Of a DNA stretch of 64,000 nucleotides, positions 52,211 through 60,808 are shown in pieces. Source of the stretch: Actinotalea subterranea (lineage in GTDB: Bacteria > Actinomycetota > Actinomycetes > Actinomycetales > Cellulomonadaceae); assembly GCF_008364845.1 (NCBI RefSeq), contig NZ_VTTP01000002.1, positions 434,001 through 498,000 on the forward strand, read 5' to 3'. Every line of letters starts with the position of its first letter. The first letter of the stretch is position 1. Below the pieces are notes generated by a model, which saw nothing but the letters and a program-made list of their open reading frames with translations, made no database searches and was not told where the DNA came from. A program made the translations under genes and the position numbers.

Positions 52211-52987
52211 ATGATCGAGATCCTGAGCCCCACCCAGCTGCTGCGGGCGAGGGACACCGGCGCGCTCGTCGCGGACATCCTGCAGACCATGCGGAGCCGG
52301 GCGGGTGTCGGGACGAACCTCCTGGAGATCGACGAGTGGGTGCACCGGATGATCACCGAGGCCGGGGCCGAGTCCTGCTACGTCGACTACGCGCCGTCGT
52401 TCGGGCGCGGGCCGTTCGGCCACTACATCTGCACCTCGGTCAACGACGCCGTGCTCCATGGCCTGCCGCACGACTACGCGCTCGTCGACGGCGACCTCCT
52501 CACGCTCGACCTCGCCGTCTCGCTCGGTGGTGTGGTCGCCGACTCGGCCATCAGCTTCCTGGTGGGGGAGTCCCGCCCGGCCGAGAGCGTCGCGATGATC
52601 GAGGCGACGGAGCGTGCCCTCGCCGCGGGGATCGCTGCTGCCGTACCGGGCGCCCGAGTCGGGGACCTGTCGCACGCCATGGGCTCCGTGCTCGCTGCGG
52701 CGGGGTACCCGATCAACACGGAGTTCGGCGGCCACGGCCTGGGGTCGACGATGCACCAGGACCCGCACGTGGCGAACACCGGGCGGCAGGGCCGCGGCTA
52801 CCGGCTGCGCCCCGGCCTGCTCCTGGCGCTCGAGCCGTGGATCATGGCCGACACCGAGGAGCTCGTGACCGACGCCGACGGCTGGACGCTCCGCAGCGTG
52901 ACGGGCAGCCGGACGGCCCACAGCGAGCACACGATCGCCATCACCCACGACGGGGCGGAGATCATGACCGTGCCGACGACCAGGTAG
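52211..52987 (+). CDS. map: type I methionine aminopeptidase
   Basis: Removes the initiator Met from new proteins, 258 residues, M24 fold. All five metal ligands are visible: Asp in LLTLDLAVSL, Asp in GVVADSAISF, His in FGGHGLGSTMH, Glu in LLALEPWIM, Glu in AHSEHTIAI. The substrate His is in VNDAVLHGLPH. No zinc-finger extension. The ATG at 52211 has a GGAAGG ribosome site. It is controlled, by position, by the XRE protein. The housekeeping map usually lies in the ribosomal/secY operon, so this may be a second copy with a special role. Confidence 0.92.
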   Translation: MIEILSPTQLLRARDTGALVADILQTMRSRAGVGTNLLEIDEWVHRMITEAGAESCYVDYAPSFGRGPFGHYICTSVNDAVLHGLPHDYALVDGDLLTLDLAVSLGGVVADSAISFLVGESRPAESVAMIEATERALAAGIAAAVPGARVGDLSHAMGSVLAAAGYPINTEFGGHGLGSTMHQDPHVANTGRQGRGYRLRPGLLLALEPWIMADTEELVTDADGWTLRSVTGSRTAHSEHTIAITHDGAEIMTVPTTR

Positions 52988-53052
52988 TCAGGGTCAGGTC
53001 ACGGGCAAGATCGCGAATCGCTCACAGGTGCCGACGGCTGTCGTCGGAGCTA

Positions 53053-55200
53053 CTAGAACACCCGAAGGGTGATCGTCGTGCCCTTGGGCACGATCTCGCC
53101 CTTCGGGATGCTCTGCTCAAGGACGAAGCCACCCGGAGCTCCTAGGTAGTTGTCGCGCTCCACCACGAGGCCCAGCGCCTCAAGCGTCTGCGTCGCTGCG
53201 GCAATCCCACTGCCAACGACGCCCGGCACCTCGACCAGCGGGGGCCCCTGGCTGATCGTGATGGTCACGGTGTCCATCCGGTGCCCGTCCGCGCCCGGCT
53301 CGGGGCTCTGGGCCATGACGGTCCCCGCGGCGTGCTGCTCGCTGTAGTCCTGCTGCTCGGCGACCTTCAGGCCTTGGTCGGTGAGCTGCTGGACGGCGAC
53401 GTCGCGCGTCGTGCCCACCACCGAGATGACCTTCAACGGCTCGGGGCCGTCGGACACCGTCAGGTGCACCGGGGTGTCCTTCGGAAGCTCCTCGCCGCCC
53501 GCGAGGGGCGTGCCGTTCGCCGCCACGGCGATGACGTGGTCCAGCGGGACGGTGTCGCTGTGGGCGCGGTCGGGCTCCGGGACGGCGAATCCCGACCCCT
53601 CGAGCGCGGCGCTGACGTCGGCGAGCGGCCTGCCCGGCAGGTTCGCGGGTACGAGGCGCATGTCCGGGCCCTTCGACACCTCCAGGGCGACGGAGCCCTC
53701 CTTGAGGATGCGTTCGCCCTCGCCCGGCACGACGCTCACGACGTCGCCCGCGGGCACCGCCGGGTCGTACACCTCGGTCGCCTCGGAGGTCAGGCCCGCG
53801 TCGCTCAGCAGCCCCTCGGCCACCGAGCGCTCGGCGCCGACGACGCCGCCGGGCACCGCCGTGTACGCGCCGGGACCGCTCGTCATGTACCACCAGCCGA
53901 GGCCGCCGAGAAGCCCGGCGACCGCGACGACCACGACGAGCAGCACGGCGAGCCGGCGTCCGCGTGAGCGTCCGCCCGTGCCGTCCGCGCCGTCCGCGCC
54001 CGTGGCGTCCTCGTCGGTCGTCTCGTCGGGCGCGTCGAGGCCCGTGCCGATGCGCAGCGCCACGGTCCGGCTCAGGCCGCGCTCGTCGTCGTCCTCGTCG
54101 TGCCGGCCCGCCGTGGCGCGCGGGCGCGGACGGTAGAGCTGGAGCGCCTCGGTCGCGTCGCCGTCCGGCTCCGGCCTCGACGCGTCCGGCTCCGCCCCGG
54201 TGAGGTCGGACGGTGCGTCGTCGTCGTCACCGTCGTCGCTCCGGTCGGCCCCCGACTGGGGACCGTCGCCGGGGTCGATCTCGTTGCTGTCACTCGTCGG
54301 TGGGGTCGTGGGGCGCACGTCGGCCGCGCGGTCCAGGGTCTCGTCGTCGAGCGCCCGGCGGGTCCGGCGCAGCAGGTCGAGCGCCCCGCGCGCGTCGAGG
54401 GGCCGGTCGGCGGGATCACGTGCGGCGAGCGCGCCGACGAGCTCGTCGATCTCGGCGGGGAACCAGTCCACGCGCTCGGACGGCGCCGGCACGTCGGAGT
54501 TGACGTGCTGGTACGCGACCTGGATCGGGGTGGCCCCCGTGAAAGGCTGACGCCCGGTGAGCATCTCGAACAGCAGGATGCCGACCGCGTACACGTCGGT
54601 GCGTGCGTCACTGGTCCCGTGCGCGACGAGCTCGGGTGCGAGGTACGCGACGGTGCCCAGCACGGTCCCCGTCGTCGTCGCCGTCACCTCGGTCACGGCC
54701 CGGGCGAGGCCGAAGTCTGCGACCTTGATACGACCGTCCGCGGCGAGGAGCACGTTCTCGGGCTTGACGTCGCGGTGCACGAGGCCCGCGCGGTGCGCGG
54801 CGGCGAGGGCCTCGAGGATGCACTCCGCGGTGTCGAACGCCTCGCGGACCGTGAGCGCGCCGACCTCACCGAGCCGCCGCCGCAGGTTCGTCCCGTCGAT
54901 GTACTCCATCGTCAGGTAGCTCGTCTCGCCGTCGACCCCCTGGTCGAAGACGCCGACGAGGCCGGGGTGCGTCAGCCGTGCGGCGGCGCGGGCCTCGCGA
55001 CGGAAGCGGGCGACGAACTCCGAGCCCGCACCGCCCTCGGCGAGGTGCGGGTGCATGACCTTCAGCGCGACCTCGCGGTCGAGCCGACGGTCCACGGCGA
55101 GGTAGACGGTCGCCATGCCGCCCCGTGCGATCCGGGACAGCACCTCGTAGCGCCCGTCGATCAGATGACCGAGGAGCGGGTCGGTGAGAGTTGCTGCCAC
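53053..55200 (-). CDS. Ser/Thr protein kinase with PASTA domains (PknL-like)
   Basis: Membrane receptor-type kinase, 715 residues. Kinase domain about 15-275 with IARGGMATVYLAV, catalytic Lys in VALKVMHP, HRDVKPENVLL and DFGLARAV: all active-site residues are present. A long acidic linker (about 290-400), one membrane helix (about 418-440) and four or so extracytoplasmic PASTA domains follow. PASTA domains bind cell-wall fragments in relatives. The downstream Rv2175c-like gene encodes the known PknL substrate in mycobacteria. GTG start 6 nt after TAGACT (leaderless layout). Confidence 0.93.
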   Translation of the reverse strand: MAATLTDPLLGHLIDGRYEVLSRIARGGMATVYLAVDRRLDREVALKVMHPHLAEGGAGSEFVARFRREARAAARLTHPGLVGVFDQGVDGETSYLTMEYIDGTNLRRRLGEVGALTVREAFDTAECILEALAAAHRAGLVHRDVKPENVLLAADGRIKVADFGLARAVTEVTATTTGTVLGTVAYLAPELVAHGTSDARTDVYAVGILLFEMLTGRQPFTGATPIQVAYQHVNSDVPAPSERVDWFPAEIDELVGALAARDPADRPLDARGALDLLRRTRRALDDETLDRAADVRPTTPPTSDSNEIDPGDGPQSGADRSDDGDDDDAPSDLTGAEPDASRPEPDGDATEALQLYRPRPRATAGRHDEDDDERGLSRTVALRIGTGLDAPDETTDEDATGADGADGTGGRSRGRRLAVLLVVVVAVAGLLGGLGWWYMTSGPGAYTAVPGGVVGAERSVAEGLLSDAGLTSEATEVYDPAVPAGDVVSVVPGEGERILKEGSVALEVSKGPDMRLVPANLPGRPLADVSAALEGSGFAVPEPDRAHSDTVPLDHVIAVAANGTPLAGGEELPKDTPVHLTVSDGPEPLKVISVVGTTRDVAVQQLTDQGLKVAEQQDYSEQHAAGTVMAQSPEPGADGHRMDTVTITISQGPPLVEVPGVVGSGIAAATQTLEALGLVVERDNYLGAPGGFVLEQSIPKGEIVPKGTTITLRVF

Positions 55201-55235
55201 GGCGGCAGTCTACGTTCGGGCTCGCGCAGAACCCG

Positions 55236-56450
55236 TCAGGCGTACCGCGACATGTGCGTCTGGACGTTGGCGACGTACACGCGCGTGTCGGCGTACATGC
55301 CGTACTTCCGGACGCCCGCCTGCCCCTGGTAGTAGCTCGCGATGGCCGTCGGGAGGTCGGGGCTCGTCGCGACGAGCTGGCGCAGGATCGCGACGCCCGC
55401 GACCACGTTGTCCACGGGGTCCAGCAGGTTCAGGTGGCGCCCGACCAGCTCGGAGGCCCACTCGCCGGAGCTGGGGATGACCTGCATGGTGCCGATCGCG
55501 TTGGCGGGGGAGACCGCGCTCTGGTTGAACCCGGACTCCTGGTAGGCGATGGCCTGGGCGAGCGACGTCGACACGCCCATCTCGCGCGCCGTCGCCGTGA
55601 CGAGCGCCTGCATGTCCGCCTTGCTCGGGACGCCCATCGCGAGGAGCGTCGCCTTGTTCTCGTTGGCCGACGCGACCGTCGCCTCCGGGTACGTGCGGCC
55701 CGCGAACGTGCTCGGCACGAGGCCGGACGTCGGTGCTGCGGTGCTCGTCGCGACCGTGGCCGCGCCGCCCGCGCCGGGGATGGTCAGCACCTGGCCGATG
55801 CGGATCATGGCGTCCGCGGAGAGGCCGTTGGCGGCGACGATCGCGGCCGTGGTGGTGCCGTAGCGGGTGGCGAGGCCCGAGACCGTGTCCCCGCGACCGA
55901 CGGTGTGCGCGCCGGCTGCGGGCGCCGCCGGGGCTGCCGGCGCGGCTACGGGGGCCGGGGCGCCGGCCGTGGGGATGGTCAGCACCTGGCCGATGCGGAT
56001 CATGGCGTCCGCGCCCAGCCCGTTGCCGGCGACGATCGCGGCCGTCGTCGTGCCGTAGCGCTTGGCGAGCGCCGAGACGTTCTCGCCCGCAGCGACGGTG
56101 TGGCTCGTGGAGGTGGGCGCGGGGGCGGCGACCGGGGCCACCGGGACCGCGGCACCGGCCACGGGGATCGTGAGGTGCTGACCGGCGCGGATGCTCGCCC
56201 GCGCGTCGAGCCCGTTCGCGGCGACGATCTGCGCGACGGTCGTCGACGTGCGTCGCGCGATGTGGCTGACGGTGTCGCCCTCCTGGACCGTGTAGTCCTC
56301 GGCCTGGGCGGCCGTGGCGCTCCCCGCGACCGAGGCCACCGCGAGGGCGAGGCCGACGCCGGTGCCGCCGGCGAGCCGGCGCCGGCCTGCGGCCCCGGGT
56401 CGTGCCGAGGGGGACGCCGTGGGCAGCGCGCGCTGAGCGGCGTAGGTCAT
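55236..56450 (-). CDS. secreted LysM and lytic transglycosylase-like protein
   Basis: Cell-wall protein of 404 residues. A signal peptide (about 25-48, ending ATAAQA) is followed by three LysM domains (about 52-95, 115-160, 180-225; TVQEGDTVSHIARR, TVAAGENVSALAKR, TVGRGDTVSGLATR) and a C-terminal SLT-type domain with the catalytic Glu in AIAYQESGFNQSAVSP and GTMQVIPSSG. It binds and probably cleaves peptidoglycan. The ATG at 56450 faces a 9-nt-phased GTCAC array. Next to a PASTA kinase, it fits a wall-sensing locus. Confidence 0.92.
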   Translation of the reverse strand: MTYAAQRALPTASPSARPGAAGRRRLAGGTGVGLALAVASVAGSATAAQAEDYTVQEGDTVSHIARRTSTTVAQIVAANGLDARASIRAGQHLTIPVAGAAVPVAPVAAPAPTSTSHTVAAGENVSALAKRYGTTTAAIVAGNGLGADAMIRIGQVLTIPTAGAPAPVAAPAAPAAPAAGAHTVGRGDTVSGLATRYGTTTAAIVAANGLSADAMIRIGQVLTIPGAGGAATVATSTAAPTSGLVPSTFAGRTYPEATVASANENKATLLAMGVPSKADMQALVTATAREMGVSTSLAQAIAYQESGFNQSAVSPANAIGTMQVIPSSGEWASELVGRHLNLLDPVDNVVAGVAILRQLVATSPDLPTAIASYYQGQAGVRKYGMYADTRVYVANVQTHMSRYA

Positions 56451-56469
56451 GAGATCCGTCCCTGGTTCT

Positions 56470-56514
56470 GTGACTGGTGGTACTCGTGTGACTCAAGTGA
56501 CAGAAGTGAACGTA
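56470..56514 (-). promoter_or_regulatory. 9-nt-phased GTCAC direct repeats
   Basis: Five 9-nt units read on the minus strand start with TTCAC, GTCAC, GTCAC, GTACC and GTCAC. Three match GTCAC exactly. They lie about 20-64 nt before the LysM gene start and 68-112 nt before the Rv2175c-like gene. The spacing recalls tandem sites of the actinobacterial response regulator MtrA, which controls wall hydrolases; the assignment is inference. Confidence 0.55.
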
Positions 56515-56581
56515 ACCCAGGTGCGACACCCAGGGGAAGCGATGTCCCTGGTCCGCACGGGTGAAGCCCTACCCTGGGGCC

Positions 56582-56995
56582 GTGACCGATCTCGACGCCC
56601 TCGTGGGCGAATGGCTGCCCCTCCCCGACGTCGCCGACCGTCTGCGCACGGACGTCGGCCGTGTGCGCCGGCTGCTGCAGGAGCACAAGCTCCTCGCCGT
56701 CCGGCGCGGCGAGCGGAACATCCTCAGCGTGCCCGCCCAGTTCCTCACCCCGGTCGTCGGCCGCGGCACCGACGGCGACGAGGCGTGGGAGGTCGTGCCC
56801 TCCCTGCAGGGCACCCTCGTGCTCCTCGAGGACGCGGGCTTCTCCGACGAGGAGGCCGTGGCGTGGCTGTTCACGAAGGACGCCTCGCTCGAGTCCCTCG
56901 GCACGGGCCCCGACCGCCCGACGACGCCGATCGCGGCGCTCGCCGCGGGGCACAAGACCGAGATCCGCCGGCGCGCCCAGGCCCTCGCCCTGTAG
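56582..56995 (+). CDS. Rv2175c-like DNA-binding protein
   Basis: Protein of 137 residues with an N-terminal winged-helix-like domain (LPLPDVADRLRTDVGRVRRL, VRRGERNILSVPAQFL) and a C-terminal domain of the Rv2175c family. In mycobacteria this protein is phosphorylated by the neighbouring PknL kinase, which lowers DNA binding; the adjacent PASTA kinase here fits. The GTG at 56582 is chosen over an upstream ATG because VTDLDALVGEWLPLPDVA matches the family and TACCCT lies 6 nt before it. Confidence 0.85.
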   Translation: MTDLDALVGEWLPLPDVADRLRTDVGRVRRLLQEHKLLAVRRGERNILSVPAQFLTPVVGRGTDGDEAWEVVPSLQGTLVLLEDAGFSDEEAVAWLFTKDASLESLGTGPDRPTTPIAALAAGHKTEIRRRAQALAL

Positions 56996-57025
56996 CTCGG
57001 CCGGCGCGCGGCCCCGCGGGACCGG

Positions 57026-58138
57026 TCAGGTCGTGCGGTCGACCACCGCGTGACCGAGCGAGAGCAGCATCGTGCGGCCGGGCTCCGCCAGGTCGCTCGA
57101 GGCGAGCCGCGCGAGCGCCGGGCTCGAGAGCTCGCCGATCAGCTGCTCGACCTGCGCGACGGCACCGCTGCGCTCGACGAGCAGACGCAGCTCGGCGACG
57201 TCGGTGTCCGTGAGGTCGCGCCGACCCAGCTGCTCCTCCAGGCGCGCGCGGTCCTGCGCGTCGGAGCCCGCGAGGGCTCGCGCCACGAGGACCGTCCGCT
57301 TGCCCTCGCGCAGGTCGTCGCCCGCGGGCTTGCCCGTGGAGGCCGGGTCGCCGAAGACGCCCAGGAGGTCGTCCCTCAGCTGGAACGCCTCACCGAGGGG
57401 CAGGCCCACCTCGCGCGTCCGCGCGACGGCGTCGGCCGCAGCGTCCGCGAGCAGGGCCCCGAGGACCATGGGGTGCTCGACGCTGTACCGCGCGCTCTTC
57501 GCGCGGATCACCTCCCGCGCCCGCCGCTCGTCGTCGGCCGGGTCGTGGCCCCACGGCAGCGCCTGCGCCAGGACGTCGAGGTACTGGCCGACGGTGACCT
57601 CGGTGCGCATCGTGTCGAAGACGCCGCGCGCCGCGCCGCGGGTCCCGAGCGGGAGGCCCTCGACGGCGAGCGCGAACTCACGCTCGCTCGCGATGAGCGC
57701 GAGGTCGCCGAGCAGGATCGCGCTCGACTCGCCGAACCGGACGGAGGGCCCCGACCACGCAGCCTCCGCGTGCCGGCTCGCGAAGACGCGGTGCGCGGCG
57801 GGCCGGCCGCGGCGGGTGTCGGAGTCGTCCATCACGTCGTCGTGGAACAGCGCGGCCGCCTGGAAGAGCTCGAGAGCGGCGCCCACGCGCAGTGCGCGCC
57901 GACGGCCCACCTCGTCGGCCGGGTCGCCCCCGTGCGCGCGCCACGACCAGTAGCACAGGGCCGCGCGGAGCCGCTTGCCGCCCCACAGCATGTCGCGCAG
58001 CGCGTCGACGAGCGCACCGCTGTCGCCCCCGATCCCGGCGAGCTCCGCGCGCAGGGCCTCGGAGTGCTCGGCAAGGATCGCGTCGACGCCCGCCCGGACG
58101 TCCTCGACGTCGACCAGGCGCGGGGATGAGGACGTCAC
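57026..58138 (-). CDS. idsA: polyprenyl (geranylgeranyl) diphosphate synthase
   Basis: Prenyltransferase that elongates allylic diphosphates with IPP, 370 residues. First aspartate motif LFHDDVMDDSDTRRGRP and second motif FQLRDDLLGVFGD; lysine of KRLRAAL binds substrate. Chain length (C15-C20) is not certain; two bulky residues before the first motif would favour shorter products, but I see ALF. GTG start at 58138, 6 nt after TAGGGT. Supplies precursors of menaquinone, carotenoids or polyprenyl phosphates. Same neighbour as in mycobacteria. Confidence 0.93.
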   Translation of the reverse strand: MTSSSPRLVDVEDVRAGVDAILAEHSEALRAELAGIGGDSGALVDALRDMLWGGKRLRAALCYWSWRAHGGDPADEVGRRRALRVGAALELFQAAALFHDDVMDDSDTRRGRPAAHRVFASRHAEAAWSGPSVRFGESSAILLGDLALIASEREFALAVEGLPLGTRGAARGVFDTMRTEVTVGQYLDVLAQALPWGHDPADDERRAREVIRAKSARYSVEHPMVLGALLADAAADAVARTREVGLPLGEAFQLRDDLLGVFGDPASTGKPAGDDLREGKRTVLVARALAGSDAQDRARLEEQLGRRDLTDTDVAELRLLVERSGAVAQVEQLIGELSSPALARLASSDLAEPGRTMLLSLGHAVVDRTT

Positions 58139-58157
58139 CCGACCACCCTAGGGGCCG

Positions 58158-58760
58158 TCATCGCGTCGTGTGGACCCGCCCGCCGATCGTCACGGTCCGC
58201 ACGCCGTCCTCGTCGAGCACGCCGATCGAGACCAGCTCGTCGCCGCCCGAGCGCGTGAACGTCGAGTCGACCGCGAGGTCCGTCGTCGCCGTCAGCGGTG
58301 CGACCTCCGTGAACCCGGCGCCGGTCAGCGCGTCGCGGTAGAGGGTCAGCAGCTCCTCGGCGGTCGCGGACGTCGTCAGGTTCAGCGAGACCTCCTGCAC
58401 CTCCGCGTCGCCGACGGGGACCGCCGACGTCACGAGGATCACCGCGTCCGTCGGGACGGGCAGCAGGTCGATGGGGAAGCCCTCGACGAGGTCGCCGACC
58501 TCCGAGTGCTCGTCGGGGGACGCCGTCACGAGGGGCTCGGGGGAGTCCTTGGTCTCCGGGGCCGCGAGCGTCGCCTCGCCGCGCGCGTCGGCCGTGGACG
58601 GGTGAGCTGCCGTGGTCCCGGGGTCCTCGTCCGCCGCGGACATGGTGCCGGCGCAGCCAGCGGCCGACACGAGGAGGCCCAGGGCGAGCGCGCCCGCGGT
58701 GACCCAGGCTCCTGCGGGACGCGTGCTGCGTCCTGCGGGGGATCTCCTGGCCGTGGCCAT
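58158..58760 (-). CDS. putative lipoprotein
   Basis: Unrecognised 200-residue protein with a lipoprotein signal: basic N-terminus, hydrophobic stretch and lipobox LVSAAGC (Cys about 36). A disordered acidic region follows to about 85, then a folded domain with LLPVPTDAVILVTSAVPVG and EELLTLYRDALTGAGFTEV. It is probably exposed on the outer face of the membrane. TACGGT lies 6 nt before the ATG (leaderless layout). Its stop is 20 nt from the idsA start, so read-through into idsA is likely. Confidence 0.78.
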   Translation of the reverse strand: MATARRSPAGRSTRPAGAWVTAGALALGLLVSAAGCAGTMSAADEDPGTTAAHPSTADARGEATLAAPETKDSPEPLVTASPDEHSEVGDLVEGFPIDLLPVPTDAVILVTSAVPVGDAEVQEVSLNLTTSATAEELLTLYRDALTGAGFTEVAPLTATTDLAVDSTFTRSGGDELVSIGVLDEDGVRTVTIGGRVHTTR

Positions 58761-58832
58761 GGGTCAACCGTAGCCCCGCACCACCCGGTCCACAGACCCG
58801 CCACCCTGGGTGAAATCCACAGGGAGGGGGTA

Positions 58833-58850
58833 CCGCGACGGCCGTCGCGG
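58833..58850. promoter_or_regulatory. 18-bp perfect palindrome
   Basis: CCGCGACGGCCGTCGCGG in the 113-nt region between the divergent lipoprotein and DUF4192 genes, 24 nt before the latter. It could be an operator or a hairpin in the leader. Two DnaA-like TCCACA sequences lie just left of it (about 58788 and 58816). Confidence 0.4.
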
Positions 58851-58873
58851 GTCCGGAGCGGTCGGATGGCGCC

Positions 58874-60076
58874 ATGCCGACGACGATCCGCACCCGCGAA
58901 CCCCGTGAGCTCCTCGCACTCATCCCCTTCCAGCTCGGCTTCCGTCCGGTCGAGAGCCTGGTCCTGGTCAGCATCCGGGGCGACCGGGCCCGGGTCGGCC
59001 TCGTGGCCCGCGTCGACCTCGCGGACGTGGCGCACCCCGAGCACGGGCCGCAGGTCGCCCGCTCGCTCGTCTCGCACATGGTCGCCGACGGCGCGCGCAG
59101 GTGCGTCGCGGTCGTCTACACCGACCAGGCCACCGGTGGAGCAGCCGTCGGGCACCCGACCCGCGCCGTGGCTCATGTCCGGGAGGCCGGGGAGCACTTC
59201 CTGGACGACATGGCGGCGTGGGTCGTCTCGTCGTCGGGCTACTTCGCGCTCGGCTGCGAGGACACCGCGTGCTGCCCACCCGGCGGTCGACCGCTGAGCG
59301 AGCTCGAGTCGACGGAGGTCGGCGCCCACATGGTGCTCACCGGTGCGCGCGTGGTCGAGACACGGGCCGAGCTCGGCAGGATCGCGCTCGCCCCGGCCGA
59401 GGCGCGACGCTCCGCACGTCGCGCCGCCCACCGCTGGACGACACGCCTGGAGCGCGCCGGGAGCGGCTCCGAGCTCCACGCGTGGCGGCGGGAGGGCCTC
59501 GCGCTCTGGCGTGACGAGGTCGCTCACGCCCGCGAGGCGCTCGAGGCGGTGCCCGGCGCGCGTGAGGGTGGCGGGACGGCCGTGGGGGAGGGCGCGTCGC
59601 GCGGGCCGCTGCGCCGCCCGGTGCCTCCCGTGCATCTGGGACGCCTGCAGGCGTCCCTCCAGGACGTGCTCGTGCGCGACGCGGTCATGCTCAGCTTCAT
59701 CCCGGGGACGGACCGCGTCGGCGACCGCGTGGTCGCGGGCGACGCGTCCGCCGACGTCGGCACCGCACTGCGCGCGATCGTCGACCCCGTCGACGGCGCA
59801 CCCCCGGACCCGCTGGCCTCGCAGGCGGCGACGGGCGTCCTCGAGGCCGTCGTCGGCCACAGCCCGCGGCGTGCGCAGGCGCCCGGCCTGACCCTGCTCG
59901 GTGTGCTCGCCTGGTGGGCCGGCGACGGTGCGCGAGCCGGGGCGCTGATCGAGCGCGCGCTCACGATCGACCCGCGCTACCGCCTCGCCGTCCTCATGGA
60001 GGAGACGCTCGCGGCGGGCATGCCTCCGGGCTGGCTGCGCGGCGGGGCGACCGCTGGGCCGGGCACGGCGGGCTGA
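58874..60076 (+). CDS. DUF4192 family protein
   Basis: Conserved actinobacterial protein of unknown function, 400 residues, soluble. Family N-terminus REPRELLALIPFQLGFRPVE and SLVLVSIRGDRARVGLVARVDL; a cysteine-containing segment GYFALGCEDTACCPPGGRPL; C-terminal TPR-like repeat part (LLGVLAWWAGDGARAGALIE). The long Ala/Arg helix region in the middle (about 165-215) is typical. The ATG at 58874 is the natural start. Confidence 0.9.
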   Translation: MPTTIRTREPRELLALIPFQLGFRPVESLVLVSIRGDRARVGLVARVDLADVAHPEHGPQVARSLVSHMVADGARRCVAVVYTDQATGGAAVGHPTRAVAHVREAGEHFLDDMAAWVVSSSGYFALGCEDTACCPPGGRPLSELESTEVGAHMVLTGARVVETRAELGRIALAPAEARRSARRAAHRWTTRLERAGSGSELHAWRREGLALWRDEVAHAREALEAVPGAREGGGTAVGEGASRGPLRRPVPPVHLGRLQASLQDVLVRDAVMLSFIPGTDRVGDRVVAGDASADVGTALRAIVDPVDGAPPDPLASQAATGVLEAVVGHSPRRAQAPGLTLLGVLAWWAGDGARAGALIERALTIDPRYRLAVLMEETLAAGMPPGWLRGGATAGPGTAG

Positions 60077-60192
60077 CGCGCCGTCGGTCGGGCCGCCCGT
60101 GGCGGCCGCCATGGGACCTGTGGGGGAGTCGAGTGCTCGCGCATCCGGTAGCGTCGAGCCGGGTTCTGCGTCGCACTCGCCTGGGAGGCTCG

Positions 60193-60591
60193 ATGAGCGT
60201 GGTTGTCGGCTATGTCGCGACTGCGGAAGGGCAGGCCGCCCTCGAGGCGGCCATGGCCGAGGCCGCGTCCCGGGAGGTCCCGCTCGTCGTGATCCTCAGC
60301 GAGCGCGGCCACCGCTTCGGCACCGAGGCGAGCGAGGTCGAGGCCCAGGCGGACGAGGTGCGCCGTCGGCTCGAGGAGACGGGCCTCGCCTTCCAGGTGC
60401 GGCAGACCACCCGCGGCAAGGACGTCGCGGACGACATCATCGGGGCCGCACAGAGCGAGGACGCCGACCTCATCGTCATCGGCCTGCGCCGGCGGAGCCC
60501 CGTCGGCAAGCTCCTTCTGGGCTCCAACGCGCAGCGCATCCTCCTCGATGCGCCGTGCCCGGTGCTCGCGGTCAAGCCGCCGCAGTCATGA
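60193..60591 (+). CDS. universal stress protein
   Basis: Single-domain UspA-type protein, 132 residues. N-terminal [17 protein letters not shown] and the nucleotide-binding end [20 protein letters not shown] followed by CPVLAVKP, close to the G-2x-G-9x-G(S/T) pattern of ATP-binding members. The ATG at 60193 has GGGAGG 5 nt upstream; TAGCGT at about 60148 may be its -10. Its role beside the sigma factor gene is not known. Confidence 0.9.
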   Translation: MSVVVGYVATAEGQAALEAAMAEAASREVPLVVILSERGHRFGTEASEVEAQADEVRRRLEETGLAFQVRQTTRGKDVADDIIGAAQSEDADLIVIGLRRRSPVGKLLLGSNAQRILLDAPCPVLAVKPPQS

Positions 60592-60607
60592 ACGCCTGAC
60601 ACCGAGC

Positions 60608-60643
60608 GACCAGCCGCGCCCCACGGGCGCGTCGCCGCTGGTC
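60608..60643 (+). terminator. hairpin after the universal stress gene
   Basis: Outer stem GACCAGC (60608-60614) with GCTGGTC (60637-60643) and an inner GCGCC/GGCGC stem, 17 nt after the stop. Confidence 0.55.
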
Positions 60644-60748
60644 AGCCGCCTGATCCGAGTCAACGCCGCCGGCGGTCGGCCGTGGCGCGAGACGATCAGC
60701 GAGGGCCGTTCGGGGTATCACGGGGCATCAAACCGGGGCCCCGGACGT

Positions 60749-60754
60749 TACAAT
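60749..60754 (+). promoter_or_regulatory. -10 hexamer of the sigma factor gene
   Basis: TACAAT at 60749 differs from TATAAT at one base. The transcript would start near 60761 and carry a leader of about 48 nt. No good -35 is seen. Confidence 0.6.
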
Positions 60755-60808
60755 GTAGGTCTACCCCCGCACCATGTCTGTGAGCCTGGCGCTGCCGAAA
60801 GGTTCTCT

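Noticed and set aside
52980-53052. Mobile-element scar between map and the kinase gene
   Set aside because: The patch is less GC-rich than its surroundings but has no inverted or target repeats and no transposase remnant; a weak 6-bp hairpin is all that is seen.
56451-56581. c-di-AMP (ydaO-type) riboswitch before the LysM gene
   Set aside because: The gap is of suitable length but the conserved core sequences and stems are not present; the phased GTCAC repeats explain the region better.
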